Numbered from the stretch's first letter, positions 9,023 through 17,753 are shown. The stretch: DNA of 64,000 nt from JBBDJG01 sp040880005 (GCA_040880005.1 JBBDJG010000028.1:1-64000); one strand, 5' to 3'. Notes: a model not told the origin generated them from the sequence alone. Translations and numbers: made by a program.

Positions 9023-10474
9023 ATGGCCGACAAGCTGCGCAAATACAAGGCGAAACGGGACTTCACCGACACGCCTGAGCCGCGGGGCGCGCAGGGCGTC
9101 GGCGCGGGCGAAGGGCGCTTTGTCGTGCAGGAGCACGACGCTACGAACCTGCATTGGGACCTGCGTCTCGAGCGTGACGGCGTGGCGGTGTCGTGGGCGC
9201 TGCCGCGGGGGATCCCGACCCACCCCGATCGCAACCACTTGGCGGTGCACGTCGAGGACCACCCGCTCGAGTACCTCGCCTTCGAGGGCGAGATTCCGCA
9301 GGGCTCCTATGGAGCGGGCACGGTCACGATCTGGGACTCGGGCACCTACACGGCGGAGAAGTTTCGTGCCGACGAGGTGATCGCGACGTTCGGCGGCGAG
9401 CGCCTGCGCGGTCGCTACGCGCTCTTCCAGACCGACGGCAAGAGCTGGATGATCCATCGCATGGACCCGCCCGCCGACCCCAATGAAGAGCCGATGCCCG
9501 ACCAAGTCGAGCCGATGCTGGCCAAGCTCGCGAAGCTGCCGCGCGACGACTCGCTCTACACGTTCGAGGTCAAATGGGACGGAGCACGCGTGATCTGCTT
9601 CTGTGACGGCGGGCACGTCAAGTTGCAGACGCGCAACCTGCGCGACGTGACGGGCGAGTACCCGGAGCTGCGCGCACTCGGGCGCGCGCTCGGCTCGACG
9701 CGCGCGATCCTCGACGGGGAGGTGGTCGCGCTCGACGACGATGGCAAGCCGAGCTTCGGCCTGCTTCAGCGCAGGATGCACGTTGCCTCGGAGTCCACCG
9801 CCAGACGGCGCGCCGAAGAGACGCCGGCCACCTACATGGTCTTCGACCTGCTCTATTTGAACGGCCACTCGACGATGTCGCTGCCCTACGCCGAGCGGCG
9901 AAAGCTCTTGGAGCAGCTCGAGCTGGAGGGACCGAGTTGGCGCACGCCCAGCTCGCATGCCGGCGACGGGCAGGCGATGCTCGACGCGAGCAGACAGCAG
10001 GACCTGGAGGGCGTCGTCGCCAAACGTCTCGACAGCACCTACGAGCCGGGCGCGCGCACGGGCGCGTGGCTGAAAATAAAAAACCACAGGGAGCAGGAGC
10101 TGGTCGTCGGTGGCTGGCTGCCTGGGCAGGGCAGGCGTGGCAAGACGATCGGCTCGCTGGCGCTCGGCTACTACGAGGATCGCAAGCGGCTGGTCTATGC
10201 GGGCAACGTCGGGACCGGGTTCAGCGGGGAGATGCTGGCCACGCTGAAGCGAATGCTCGATTCGCTCGCCACCGACGAGAGCCCTTTCGAGGGTCGCCAG
10301 CCTCCCGAGCAGACCGTCTTCGTTCGTCCTCAACTGGTGGTCGAGGTCGAGTTTTCCGAATGGACGCGGGCCGGCACGTTGCGCCATCCCTCATTCAAGG
10401 GGCTGCGGGAGGACAAGAACCCGCAAGATGTCGTGCTGGAGCGAGTCGAAGAGGTAGTCGAACACGAGCGATAG
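9023..10474 (+). CDS. ligD: ATP-dependent DNA ligase LigD: 3'-phosphoesterase plus ligase domains
   Basis: Residues about 1-150 form the phosphoesterase domain (VVQEHDATNLHWDLRLE; GSYGAGTVTIWD). Residues about 165-480 form the ATP ligase: the nucleotidyl-transfer lysine is K184 in FEVKWDGARV, followed by LDGEVVALDDDG, EGVVAKRLDSTYEPG and the OB-fold end. No polymerase domain is fused, unlike the classical three-domain LigD. It heads a cluster with ku and a separate LigD-type polymerase, so it should seal double-strand breaks in non-homologous end joining. Confidence 0.93.
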   Translation: MADKLRKYKAKRDFTDTPEPRGAQGVGAGEGRFVVQEHDATNLHWDLRLERDGVAVSWALPRGIPTHPDRNHLAVHVEDHPLEYLAFEGEIPQGSYGAGTVTIWDSGTYTAEKFRADEVIATFGGERLRGRYALFQTDGKSWMIHRMDPPADPNEEPMPDQVEPMLAKLAKLPRDDSLYTFEVKWDGARVICFCDGGHVKLQTRNLRDVTGEYPELRALGRALGSTRAILDGEVVALDDDGKPSFGLLQRRMHVASESTARRRAEETPATYMVFDLLYLNGHSTMSLPYAERRKLLEQLELEGPSWRTPSSHAGDGQAMLDASRQQDLEGVVAKRLDSTYEPGARTGAWLKIKNHREQELVVGGWLPGQGRRGKTIGSLALGYYEDRKRLVYAGNVGTGFSGEMLATLKRMLDSLATDESPFEGRQPPEQTVFVRPQLVVEVEFSEWTRAGTLRHPSFKGLREDKNPQDVVLERVEEVVEHER

Positions 10475-10489
10475 TCGAATATAGAAGCG

Positions 10490-11359
10490 ATGGCCAGGTC
10501 GATCTGGAGAGGTGCGATCAGCTTCGGGCTCGTCAACGTGCCCGTGAAGCTCTACAGCGCGGTGTCGAAGAAGACCGTGCGTTTCAACCAACTCCACGAC
10601 GTCGACGGCGTGCGGATCCAGATGAAGCGCGTCTGTCCGGCGGACGGGGACGAGGTTCCCTACGAAAACCTCGTCAAAGGCTACGAGGTCAGCCCGGATC
10701 GCTACGTCGTGATCACGCCCGAGGAGCTGAAGTCGCTCGACGCCGAGAAGACGCGCACGATCGACATCGAGGACTTCGTTGACCTCGAGCAGATCGACCC
10801 GCTCTACTACGACCACCCCTACTATCTTGCGCCCGACGTCGGTGCGGCCAAGGCCTACGGGTTGCTGCTGGCGGCGCTCAAGCAGTCCGGCAAGGTCGCG
10901 ATCGCGCGCTTCGTGATGCGCGAGAAGGAATACCTGGCGGCAATCCGCGCCGCCGACGGCGTGCTCACGCTGGAAACGATGATCTTCGCCGACGAGCTGG
11001 TCTCGCCCAGCCAGCTCGAGGAGCTGCCCGAGGCCAAGGAGGTCAAGGTGACCAAGCGCGAGGTCGAGATGGCCCAGCAGCTGATCGACTCGTTGAGCAC
11101 CGGATTCGACCCCGCCAAGTACAAGGACAGCTACCGTGAACGCGTGCTCGATCTGATCGAGCGCAAGTCCGCCGGCGAGGTGATCGCCGCGCAGCCGGAG
11201 CCCCCCGAGCGCAAGCAGGTGCCCGACTTGATGGAAGCGCTCGAGGCGAGTATCGCCAACGCGAAAAAGCGCAAGAAACCCGCGGCGAAGAGACCGGCCG
11301 CGCGCTCCAAGGCCAAACCAAAACCCAAGACGAAGCCAAAGGCCGAGACGCGCACGTGA
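10490..11359 (+). CDS. ku: Ku end-binding protein
   Basis: The product begins MARSIWRGAISFGLVNVPVKLYS, the standard bacterial Ku start. It has the Ku core up to about residue 230 and forms a dimeric ring on DNA ends. A lysine/alanine/proline-rich tail of about 40 residues follows, the kind of basic extension known to help DNA binding and bridging in actinobacterial Ku. It lies between the ligase and polymerase genes, and its stop overlaps the next GTG. Confidence 0.95.
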   Translation: MARSIWRGAISFGLVNVPVKLYSAVSKKTVRFNQLHDVDGVRIQMKRVCPADGDEVPYENLVKGYEVSPDRYVVITPEELKSLDAEKTRTIDIEDFVDLEQIDPLYYDHPYYLAPDVGAAKAYGLLLAALKQSGKVAIARFVMREKEYLAAIRAADGVLTLETMIFADELVSPSQLEELPEAKEVKVTKREVEMAQQLIDSLSTGFDPAKYKDSYRERVLDLIERKSAGEVIAAQPEPPERKQVPDLMEALEASIANAKKRKKPAAKRPAARSKAKPKPKTKPKAETRT

Positions 11360-12273
11360 GCAAGCAGGTCGAGGTCGAAGTCGACGGACGTCGGCTGCGG
11401 CTCTCGAACCTCGACAAGGTGCTCTACCCGGCCACCGGGTTTACCAAGGGCGAGGTGATCGACTACTACACGCGCATCGCGCCGACCGTGCTGCCGCACC
11501 TGCGTAATCGCCCGTTGACGCTGAAGCGCTATCCGGACGGAGTCGAAGCCGAGCACTTCTACGAAAAGCAGGCGCCTCGCCACGCGCCGGAGTGGGTCGA
11601 AACCGCGCGTATTCCCAGCGGACACACGCGCCCGTTCATCGACTTCGTGCTCGCCAACGACCGCGCGACCCTGGTGTGGCTGGCGAACCTGGCCGACCTC
11701 GAGCTGCACACCTCGCTGTCAAAGGCCTCCGACGTGGACACGCCGACGATGGTCGCTTTCGACCTCGACCCCGGCGCGCCGGCGGCGCTGCTGGAGTGCG
11801 CGCAGGTCGCGCTGTTGCTGCGCGACATGCTCGATGACCTCGGCTTGCGTTGCTTCGCCAAGACGTCGGGGTCGAAGGGCATTCATCTCGCCGTGCCGCT
11901 CAACGTGAAGGCCTCTTATGAACGGACCAAGCCGTTTGCCCAGGCGCTCGCGCAACTGCTCGAAAAGCGACATCCCGACCGAGTCGTCTCGAAGATGACG
12001 AAGAAGTTGCGCGAGGGAAAGGTGTTGATCGACTGGAGCCAGAACGACGCCCACAAGACGACCGTGTGCGCTTACTCGCTGCGCGCACGGGAGCGCCCCA
12101 CGGTCTCGGCGCCGCTTGCTTGGGATGAGGTCGAGGCGGCTTCCGTGGCGGGCGATGCGGGTCGCCTCGTGTTCGAATCGCACGACGTGCTGGAGCGCGT
12201 TGAGCGTCACGGCGATCTGTTCGCCCCGGTCGCCGAGGTCGAGCAGAAGCTGCCCAAGCTGCCTACCGCTTGA
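11356..12273 (+). CDS. LigD-type NHEJ polymerase (primase-polymerase) as a separate protein
   Basis: The 305-residue product matches the polymerase domain of LigD: VEVDGRRLRLSNLDKVLYP at the start, then TLKRYPDGVEAEHFYEKQ. The metal-binding acidic motif is AFDLDPG near residue 133, followed by TSGSKGIHLAVPL and a late DWSQN segment carrying another acidic residue. This domain adds nucleotides at broken ends. In mycobacteria it is fused to the ligase; here it is encoded apart, downstream of and overlapping ku by four bases. Confidence 0.93.
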   Translation: MSKQVEVEVDGRRLRLSNLDKVLYPATGFTKGEVIDYYTRIAPTVLPHLRNRPLTLKRYPDGVEAEHFYEKQAPRHAPEWVETARIPSGHTRPFIDFVLANDRATLVWLANLADLELHTSLSKASDVDTPTMVAFDLDPGAPAALLECAQVALLLRDMLDDLGLRCFAKTSGSKGIHLAVPLNVKASYERTKPFAQALAQLLEKRHPDRVVSKMTKKLREGKVLIDWSQNDAHKTTVCAYSLRARERPTVSAPLAWDEVEAASVAGDAGRLVFESHDVLERVERHGDLFAPVAEVEQKLPKLPTA

Positions 12274-12280
12274 GGGTCTT

Positions 12281-13045
12281 CTAGGAAGCGGCCGGCTCGT
12301 TCGCTGGGACGCTCGGGGTCGGCGTCGGCGTCGGCTCGGTTACGCTCGCGCCACGCAGGAACAGCCGCATGAACGCTATGCCGTAGATCAGCCCCGCGAC
12401 CGGGGCGAACGTCTCGAGTGCTTCGCCGCCGCCGGCCTTGGCCAGCTCGTGAACACCGCCGTAGAGCAGGTAGGAGGCGAACACGATCACCAGCAGGCCG
12501 GTGACCCTGAAGAACGTGCCGAGGTTGATCCGGATAGCGCCGTGATAGAACAACACGCCGAGCGCCACGGCGACGGCCACTCCCGCGAGCCCGCCGGCGA
12601 TGGTCACGCCGGCACCGCTGTCGCCGGTGGCTGCAAACAGGAACAGCGCCGTTTCGAGCCCTTCGCGTGCGACGGCCACGAACGCCACCGCTGCGATCGC
12701 GAACATGCTGCCGGCCTCGATCGCCTCGCCGACTTGGGCACGGAGGTTGCCTCCGATCGTCCTCGCTTGGCGGCGCATCCAAAAGACCATCCAGGTGACG
12801 ACGCCTGCCGCCATCAGCATCGCCAGGCCCTCGTAGAGCGCCTCGGCCGTGCCCTCGACCTCGCCGAGCGAAAGGAACAGGGCCGCGCCGATCGCAACGC
12901 TGGCAACGATTGCGCACGCAACTCCCATCCAAACGGCGCGGGCGTAAGTGGCGGCCTGCCCCGTCTTGACGAGGAAGGCGAGCATGATTCCGATGATCAG
13001 GCTGGCCTCGAAGCCCTCGCGCAAGGTCACGATGAATGCGTCCAA
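12281..13045 (-). CDS. FTR1-family high-affinity iron permease
   Basis: The 254-residue protein is mostly membrane helices, about seven. It carries two copies of the FTR1 iron motif: REGFE near residue 9 in the first helix and REGLE near residue 128 in the fourth. It should move iron across the cytoplasmic membrane, as EfeU does in the EfeUOB system, but no efeO or efeB neighbour is present. The start is TTG with GGGAGAG just upstream. A DtxR/IdeR-like palindrome lies 50-77 bases upstream, so iron repression is likely. Confidence 0.9.
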   Translation of the reverse strand: MDAFIVTLREGFEASLIIGIMLAFLVKTGQAATYARAVWMGVACAIVASVAIGAALFLSLGEVEGTAEALYEGLAMLMAAGVVTWMVFWMRRQARTIGGNLRAQVGEAIEAGSMFAIAAVAFVAVAREGLETALFLFAATGDSGAGVTIAGGLAGVAVAVALGVLFYHGAIRINLGTFFRVTGLLVIVFASYLLYGGVHELAKAGGGEALETFAPVAGLIYGIAFMRLFLRGASVTEPTPTPTPSVPANEPAAS

Positions 13046-13094
13046 GTTCTCTCCCGGTGGCGGCGGTCTGGCAGCGCCGGGAAGATAGCAGCTA

Positions 13095-13122
13095 TTAGGG
13101 TTACCTTATAAGGTTCACCTAA
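13095..13122. promoter_or_regulatory. Putative DtxR/IdeR-type iron-repressor double site
   Basis: This 28-bp stretch is a near-perfect palindrome. It has TTAGG and CCTAA at its ends and a central perfect palindrome ACCTTATAAGGT. Half-sites of the form TTAGGnnAnCCT match the TTAGG...CCTAA box bound by DtxR and IdeR. It lies between the iron permease gene (reverse strand) and the hemolysin III-like gene (forward strand), closer to the permease. The family match is established knowledge; control of this permease is inference. Confidence 0.65.
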
Positions 13123-13209
13123 AGACTCGGCCTGGTCGGGTTGCCCGGCCGCTATCTTGGTAGTGGTTCGGCCCCTGGGCCAGGGCTCACGGACTGGAAG
13201 GTGTTTGGA

Positions 13210-13860
13210 TTGGCAGAGCAGATAGCACGGGTGAAGCCGAGACTGCGCGGCGTTTCGCACGAGTACGCATTCTTCGTATCGCTGGCGACAGGCGCGGCGC
13301 TGATCCTGATCGCCGACGGGTCGCGAGCCAGGATGGCCGCCGCCGTTTATGCGGCAGCGATGACGGCACTGTTCGGCTGCAGCGCGCTGTATCACCGCCC
13401 GAACTGGTCGGCCCCGGTGCGTCGCTGGATGCGCCGGCTCGATCACTCTTCGATCTTCCTGCTGATCGCGGGCACCTTCACGCCGTTTGCGCTGCTGGCG
13501 CTGAAGGGCACGCTCGCGACCGCGATTTTGATTGTCGTATGGGCCGCTGCGTTGAGCGGGATAGTGTTGAAGATGGCGTGGATCGACGCGCCACGCTGGT
13601 TGACCGCGACCGTGTTCGTCGCGCTCGGCTGGGTCGGTGTGTTCGCCATGCCGCAGCTTTGGGACGCGCTCGGTCCCGCCGCGGTCCTGCTGCTGGCCAC
13701 CGGCGGCGTGCTCTACACGGTGGGGGCGGTCATCTACGCGCGCAAGCGCCCCGACCCCAAGCCGGCCGTGTTCGGCTACCACGAGATATTTCACCTGCTC
13801 GTGATCGGCGCGGCCGCGCTCCACTACTCGGTGATCGCGCTGTTCGTGCTGCCGGCTTAG
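13210..13860 (+). CDS. Hemolysin III / PAQR-family membrane protein
   Basis: The 216-residue product has seven predicted membrane segments. The family signature is clear: RGVSHEYAFF at the start, FGCSALYHRPNW near residue 60, the histidine in RLDHSSIFLLIAGTFTPF, and GYHEIFHLLVIGAAALHY near the end. These conserved histidines bind a metal in the PAQR fold. The cellular role in bacteria is uncertain despite the hemolysin name. TTG at 13210 is preceded at about 8 bases by GGAAGG, better than the GTG nine bases upstream. Confidence 0.85.
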   Translation: MAEQIARVKPRLRGVSHEYAFFVSLATGAALILIADGSRARMAAAVYAAAMTALFGCSALYHRPNWSAPVRRWMRRLDHSSIFLLIAGTFTPFALLALKGTLATAILIVVWAAALSGIVLKMAWIDAPRWLTATVFVALGWVGVFAMPQLWDALGPAAVLLLATGGVLYTVGAVIYARKRPDPKPAVFGYHEIFHLLVIGAAALHYSVIALFVLPA

Positions 13861-13933
13861 GCGTAGTTCTCAGACCGGCCGCCCGGCGAGCCGAATAGCA
13901 TTGACTCCGGTTTCCGAGATCGCGGGAGGTTCA

Positions 13934-14203
13934 ATGGCAACACAAGTGAAGCTGGCCGGCGGCGAACTGTTCTCGATCGCGAGCCCGCTCAGCGAGGTCG
14001 TATCGGCGCTCAGCTCAGACGCGCGCCTGGTGGCGCTGCAAAGCGCGTACGGCGGAACCGTCTACATAAACCCCGCTCAAGTGCTGGCCGTGGACGAGCC
14101 GCCGGGCCTGGGGATGGGCAAGCCGGAATTGGAGCAGGAGGAGCCTGCTCCTGCTGCCGCACCGAGCGACGCTTCGCCAAGCCAGCCGCCGCCGGGCCTG
14201 TAG
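13934..14203 (+). CDS. Small hypothetical protein with Ala/Pro-rich tail
   Basis: The 89-residue product is preceded by GGGAGGT at a good distance, so the ATG at 13934 is well supported. The first 55 residues (VKLAGGELFSIASPLSEVV; TVYINPAQVLAVDEPP) look like a small beta-rich domain. The rest is a Glu/Ala/Pro tail. I recognise no family. It ends at the start of the duplicated tRNA 3' segment. Confidence 0.6.
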   Translation: MATQVKLAGGELFSIASPLSEVVSALSSDARLVALQSAYGGTVYINPAQVLAVDEPPGLGMGKPELEQEEPAPAAAPSDASPSQPPPGL

Positions 14204-14232
14204 CGCCGGACGCGCGCAGCAGGATTCGAACC
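14203..14232 (-). repeat. Displaced 30-bp copy of the tRNA-Arg 3' end
   Basis: These 30 bases are identical to 14284-14313, which contains the acceptor and T-arm end of tRNA-Arg plus eight flanking bases. The offset is 81 bp. Between the copies is a near-inverted T-arm sequence (GGGTCGAATCC). The layout resembles a scar of integration or slippage at a tRNA 3' end, a common attachment site. Confidence 0.75.
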
Positions 14233-14291
14233 CAGCGAGGCCGGAGGCCAAGCGATGTCGCAGGGTCGAATCCATGGGTGCTGGCGCCGGA

Positions 14292-14364
<73 letters not shown>

Positions 14365-14508
14365 TCGGTGCGGATTGTAGGGCGAAGCGGTTAACTTCAA
14401 GCAGCAAGCAGGCGAAGCGGGCTCTGGTCGAGCGAGCGCCGAACCGCCGCAACGATCGCGGCCCGTATACAGCAAGCCTCCGGCGTGTGAGCGCCCGCAA
14501 CGCCGTGG

Positions 14509-15042
14509 TCAGCTCACGGGTGCCGGGGCGCCAGAGCGCGAGCTGACGCGCTTCGTCTTGCTGCTCTCGGGCGCTCGCCGATAGGCCACGTACAGCAACA
14601 TCATGCCGACCGGTACGACGATGTCCAAGTACAAGGGCAGCCCCGCGTTGCCGGGCTCGTGGTTGTTGTTGGCGACGATCTGGTGGATGTGTCCATAGGC
14701 GTCGCCGAGCAGGAACACTGACGCCGCGACGATCGTCGCGAGCCAGAACTCGTCGCGGAAGCGCAGACACATCAGGCCTAGTACACCGATCGCCAGGTCC
14801 GCCATCGCGACCTCGAACTGGAACGGATTACCAGCGGGAAAGCCGATCTCCTTGGCGGTCTGGTCCGCCATGAAGGTGTGCGCGACCGCCGCCATGACCC
14901 CGGTCAGGCCGACCAGGACTCCGAACGTCCACAGCAGGCATATTTGGAGCACACGCTTGCGCGTTCGACCCTCTTTGGTGCGGTGCAGATGGATCGCGGC
15001 GCCCGCGATCGCGAGCGCGAAATAGAAGATGTAGATCCCCAT
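14509..15042 (-). CDS. Conserved integral membrane protein (DUF6790-like)
   Basis: The 177-residue product has about four to five hydrophobic helices. HLHRTKEGRTRKRVLQICLL and LLGDAYGHIHQIV are polar, conserved-looking loops, the latter with several histidines. The overall pattern fits the DUF6790 family, which has no known function. The ATG at 15042 is preceded by GGAAGGAG at 9 bases, so it is preferred over upstream in-frame starts. It is divergent from rnz. Confidence 0.65.
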   Translation of the reverse strand: MGIYIFYFALAIAGAAIHLHRTKEGRTRKRVLQICLLWTFGVLVGLTGVMAAVAHTFMADQTAKEIGFPAGNPFQFEVAMADLAIGVLGLMCLRFRDEFWLATIVAASVFLLGDAYGHIHQIVANNNHEPGNAGLPLYLDIVVPVGMMLLYVAYRRAPESSKTKRVSSRSGAPAPVS

Positions 15043-15170
15043 CGAGCCTGGCTCCTTCCGTCCCTCGCTTGGTCTGCAAGTCGCATCGGGTGCCACGGAT
15101 CCACCCTTTAGCCACCATGCCGGCGCTGGACGCCCCGGTTCGCGCCCGCGTCCGCGAAGATACGCGGACG

Positions 15171-16151
15171 ATGGACCTCTCCGTGCTCTTCCTGGGAACG
15201 GCAGGCTCGATGCCGACCGTGCAACGAGCCCCTGCCAGCCTGCTGATAAGGCGTGGTGGCGACCGCATCCTGATCGACTGCGGTGAGGGCGCCCAGCGCC
15301 AGTTGCTGCGCTCCGTCGGGCTGCCGGAGCTGGAGCACATATTCATCACGCACTACCACGCGGATCATTTCCTGGGACTGCCCGGCATGCTGAAGACGTT
15401 TGCGCTTCGGGGGCGCGAACTTCCACTGACCGTGTACGGGCCGCGCGGGCTCGAGGGCCTGATGGCGGACCTGCGGCGAATCTACGGCAGGCTCAGCTAC
15501 CAGCTCGAGGTGCGCGAGCTGTCGGCGGGCGAGGCGGTCGAGTTCGACGCCTACAGGATCGGAGCGTTCGCGGTGGAGCACAGCACCGAGGCGCTTGGCT
15601 ACGCGCTGGTCGAGGACGCGCGCCCGGGACGCTTCGACGTCGATCGCGCGCGAGGACTAGGCGTACCCGGTGGCCCGCTGTTCGGGGCGCTGCAACGTGG
15701 GGAGTCGATCGAGCTGAATGGCGCAACGATCGAGCCCGCCGAGGTGATGGGCGACGCGCGACCCGGTCGCACGCTCGTGTTCAGCGGCGACACGCGTCCG
15801 TGTGAGTCCACGGCGCTGATTGCGCGTGGCGCCGACCTGCTCGTGCACGAAGGAACCTTTGCCGAGCAGGAGGCCGACCGCGCCCGTCAGACCGCGCACT
15901 CGACGGCACGCGAGGCCGCGGAGCTGGCACTCGGCGCGGGCGTTGCGATGCTCGCCATCGTTCACCTCTCGCCGCGTTACTTAGCTCCGGAGATCGAAAA
16001 GGAGGCACGCGCCGTGTTCGCGAACACGGTCGTGCCACGCGACTTCGACCTGGTCGAGATTCCGTTCAGTGAGAAGGGTGTGCCCGAGCTGATTCGATGG
16101 AAGGACTACCGCGAACGGGTGGCCGCTGAGCTCGCCGGGAAGTCCAGTTGA
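15171..16151 (+). CDS. rnz: Ribonuclease Z (tRNA 3' processing endonuclease)
   Basis: The 326-residue protein is an MBL-fold nuclease. It begins with MDLSVLFLGTAGSMPTVQR and carries the zinc motif HYHADHFLGLPG near residue 64. FSGDTRP near residue 205 and TAHSTAREAA near residue 243 supply further zinc ligands and the family histidine. It cleaves tRNA precursors after the discriminator base, consistent with tRNA-Arg nearby lacking encoded CCA. I chose the ATG that directly precedes the family's N-terminal strand. It is followed by the pyrimidine operon leader. Confidence 0.88.
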   Translation: MDLSVLFLGTAGSMPTVQRAPASLLIRRGGDRILIDCGEGAQRQLLRSVGLPELEHIFITHYHADHFLGLPGMLKTFALRGRELPLTVYGPRGLEGLMADLRRIYGRLSYQLEVRELSAGEAVEFDAYRIGAFAVEHSTEALGYALVEDARPGRFDVDRARGLGVPGGPLFGALQRGESIELNGATIEPAEVMGDARPGRTLVFSGDTRPCESTALIARGADLLVHEGTFAEQEADRARQTAHSTAREAAELALGAGVAMLAIVHLSPRYLAPEIEKEARAVFANTVVPRDFDLVEIPFSEKGVPELIRWKDYRERVAAELAGKSS

Positions 16152-16190
16152 CCGTGGTCGGCCGTGCCGGTCGCTGTCGGAGGACGCTGC

Positions 16191-16245
16191 TACACTCGCC
16201 ATGTCGGTTCCTTTAACCCGGTCCCGAGAGGCCAGGAAGGTTCCA
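16191..16245 (+). promoter_or_regulatory. Pyrimidine operon leader with PyrR-binding RNA loop
   Basis: A -10-like TACACT lies at 16191-16196. Just downstream the RNA contains GGTC-CCGAGA-GGCC, an upper stem with hexaloop, followed by the bulge and AGGAAGG. This matches the PyrR-binding consensus (a CNGNGA loop, then GGYUNGGAAGG). AGGAAGG at 16234-16240 is also the only ribosome-binding site for the TTG start at 16249. PyrR with UMP bound would therefore cover the site and block translation. There is no room for a terminator/antiterminator pair. Confidence 0.8.
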
Positions 16246-16248
16246 GGT

Positions 16249-16809
16249 TTGACCCAAGGCAACAAGCTCGTCCTCGATCGTGACGACGTGCGCCGCACGC
16301 TGGTGCGGATCGCTCACGAGATCGTGGAACAGAATGGCAACGAGGGCGGGATCGCCATCGTCGGCATCCACTCTCGCGGCGCCCACATGGCCAAGCGCCT
16401 GCATACGCTGGTCGAAGAGCTGGTGGAAGGGCCGGTGCCCTTGGGGGAGATCGACATCAGCTTCTACCGCGACGACGTCGGTGCGCGCCCGATCGCGGAC
16501 CAGCCGGTTGTGCACTCGTCTCGAATCGACTTTCCGCTCGACGACAAGACGGTCGTGCTCGTCGATGACGTGCTCTTCACCGGTCGCACCGTGCGCGCCG
16601 GGATCGAGGCGTTGTTCGACTACGGGCGTCCCGCGCGAGTTCAACTCGCGGTGCTGGTCGATCGCGGGCACCGCGAGCTTCCGATCAGGCCCGACTACAT
16701 CGGCAAGAATCTGCCGACATCGCGTGGAGAGCGCGTCAACGTGAAACTCGAAGAGCAGGACGGCGTCGACGAGGTGGAAATCGTCGTTGTGGAGGAGGTT
16801 GAGGCATGA
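16249..16809 (+). CDS. pyrR: PyrR, pyrimidine operon RNA-binding regulator / uracil phosphoribosyltransferase
   Basis: The 186-residue product carries the PRPP-binding motif VVLVDDVLFTGRTVRA near residue 100. GIHSRGAHMAKRL, ISFYRDD, and DRGHRELPIRPDYIGKNLPTS are PyrR signatures. PyrR binds pyr mRNA when UMP is high and may also convert uracil to UMP. The start is TTG 16249, eight bases after AGGAAGG, which lies inside the PyrR-binding loop, so self-repression is expected. The stop overlaps the pyrB start by four bases. Confidence 0.95.
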   Translation: MTQGNKLVLDRDDVRRTLVRIAHEIVEQNGNEGGIAIVGIHSRGAHMAKRLHTLVEELVEGPVPLGEIDISFYRDDVGARPIADQPVVHSSRIDFPLDDKTVVLVDDVLFTGRTVRAGIEALFDYGRPARVQLAVLVDRGHRELPIRPDYIGKNLPTSRGERVNVKLEEQDGVDEVEIVVVEEVEA

Positions 16810-17753
16810 AGCATCTCCTGTCGGTCTCTGATCTCGAGCGGGAGGACATCGAGCGCATCCTCGCACTTGCGGATAGCTTCGCGGAGATCGCCGAGCGCGA
16901 CGTGAAGAAGGTGCCGACGCTGCGCGGTCGCACGATCGTGAATCTGTTCTACGAGTCGAGCACTCGCACCAGCTCGTCTTTCGAGCTGGCCGCCAAACGA
17001 CTGTCGGCGGACTTGATCAACATCAAGACGGCAGGGTCGGCGGTTGACAAAGGCGAGTCGTTACGCGACACGATCGCGACCCTTTCCGCATACGATCCGG
17101 CCGCGATCGTGATTCGCTCGCCGTGGGCGGGGGCGGCGCAGATCGTCGCCGGTCACACGCAGTCCGCCGTGATCAATGCCGGCGACGGCAAGCACGAACA
17201 TCCCAGCCAGGCGCTGCTCGACGTCTTCGTGCTCAAGCGCCACCTCGGCTCGCTCGAGGGCGTCGAAATATGGATTGTCGGGGACGTCGCCCATAGTCGT
17301 GTCGCGCGCTCCGGAGTGCAGGCGTTCACGCGCATGGGCGCTCGCGTGACCGTCTGCGGACCGCCGACCCTGATTCCGCGCGACGTGGAGAGCCTCGGCT
17401 GCAAGGTTTCCTACAACCTCGACCGTTTGCGCGAGGCCGACGTGGTGTACGCGCTGCGCATGCAGAACGAGCGCATGGATGAAGCCTTGGTGCCGAGCCT
17501 GCGCGAGTACGCGAGCTGCTTCCAGATCGACGGCAGGCGAATCGAGCCACGCCAGCTCGTCATGCACCCCGGTCCGGTAAACCGCGGCGTCGAGCTGTCG
17601 GCGGACGTGATCGACTCGGCCCAGGCGCTGATCACGGAGCAGGTCGCGGCTGGCCTGGTCGTGCGGATGGCGATTCTCTACGACCTGCTGTCGGGTGGGG
17701 GCGAGGGCTCGGGTGCGGGCGCGCCGGTGCCCCCGGTGGAGCAACCGGCATGA
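16806..17753 (+). CDS. pyrB: Aspartate carbamoyltransferase catalytic chain
   Basis: The carbamoyl-phosphate site STRTSSSFELAAKRLSAD appears near residue 52. KHEHPSQALLD near residue 133 and MHPGPVNRGVEL near residue 255 complete the active site. The enzyme joins carbamoyl phosphate and aspartate in the second step of pyrimidine synthesis. No pyrI regulatory subunit is present, as expected outside enterobacteria. Overlaps of four bases on each side tie it to pyrR and pyrC. Confidence 0.97.
   Translation: MKHLLSVSDLEREDIERILALADSFAEIAERDVKKVPTLRGRTIVNLFYESSTRTSSSFELAAKRLSADLINIKTAGSAVDKGESLRDTIATLSAYDPAAIVIRSPWAGAAQIVAGHTQSAVINAGDGKHEHPSQALLDVFVLKRHLGSLEGVEIWIVGDVAHSRVARSGVQAFTRMGARVTVCGPPTLIPRDVESLGCKVSYNLDRLREADVVYALRMQNERMDEALVPSLREYASCFQIDGRRIEPRQLVMHPGPVNRGVELSADVIDSAQALITEQVAAGLVVRMAILYDLLSGGGEGSGAGAPVPPVEQPA

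Noticed and set aside
7724..10387. An open frame of nearly 900 codons antisense to the PfpI, TlpA and ligD genes
   Set aside because: It is Arg/His/Leu-rich, matches no family, and covers well-supported genes on the other strand; it is a by-product of high GC codon use.
16201..16248. ATG at 16201 as the pyrR start or as a leader peptide
   Set aside because: It is four bases after the -10-like box and would place the PyrR loop inside the coding region; the TTG with AGGAAGG fits the family start.
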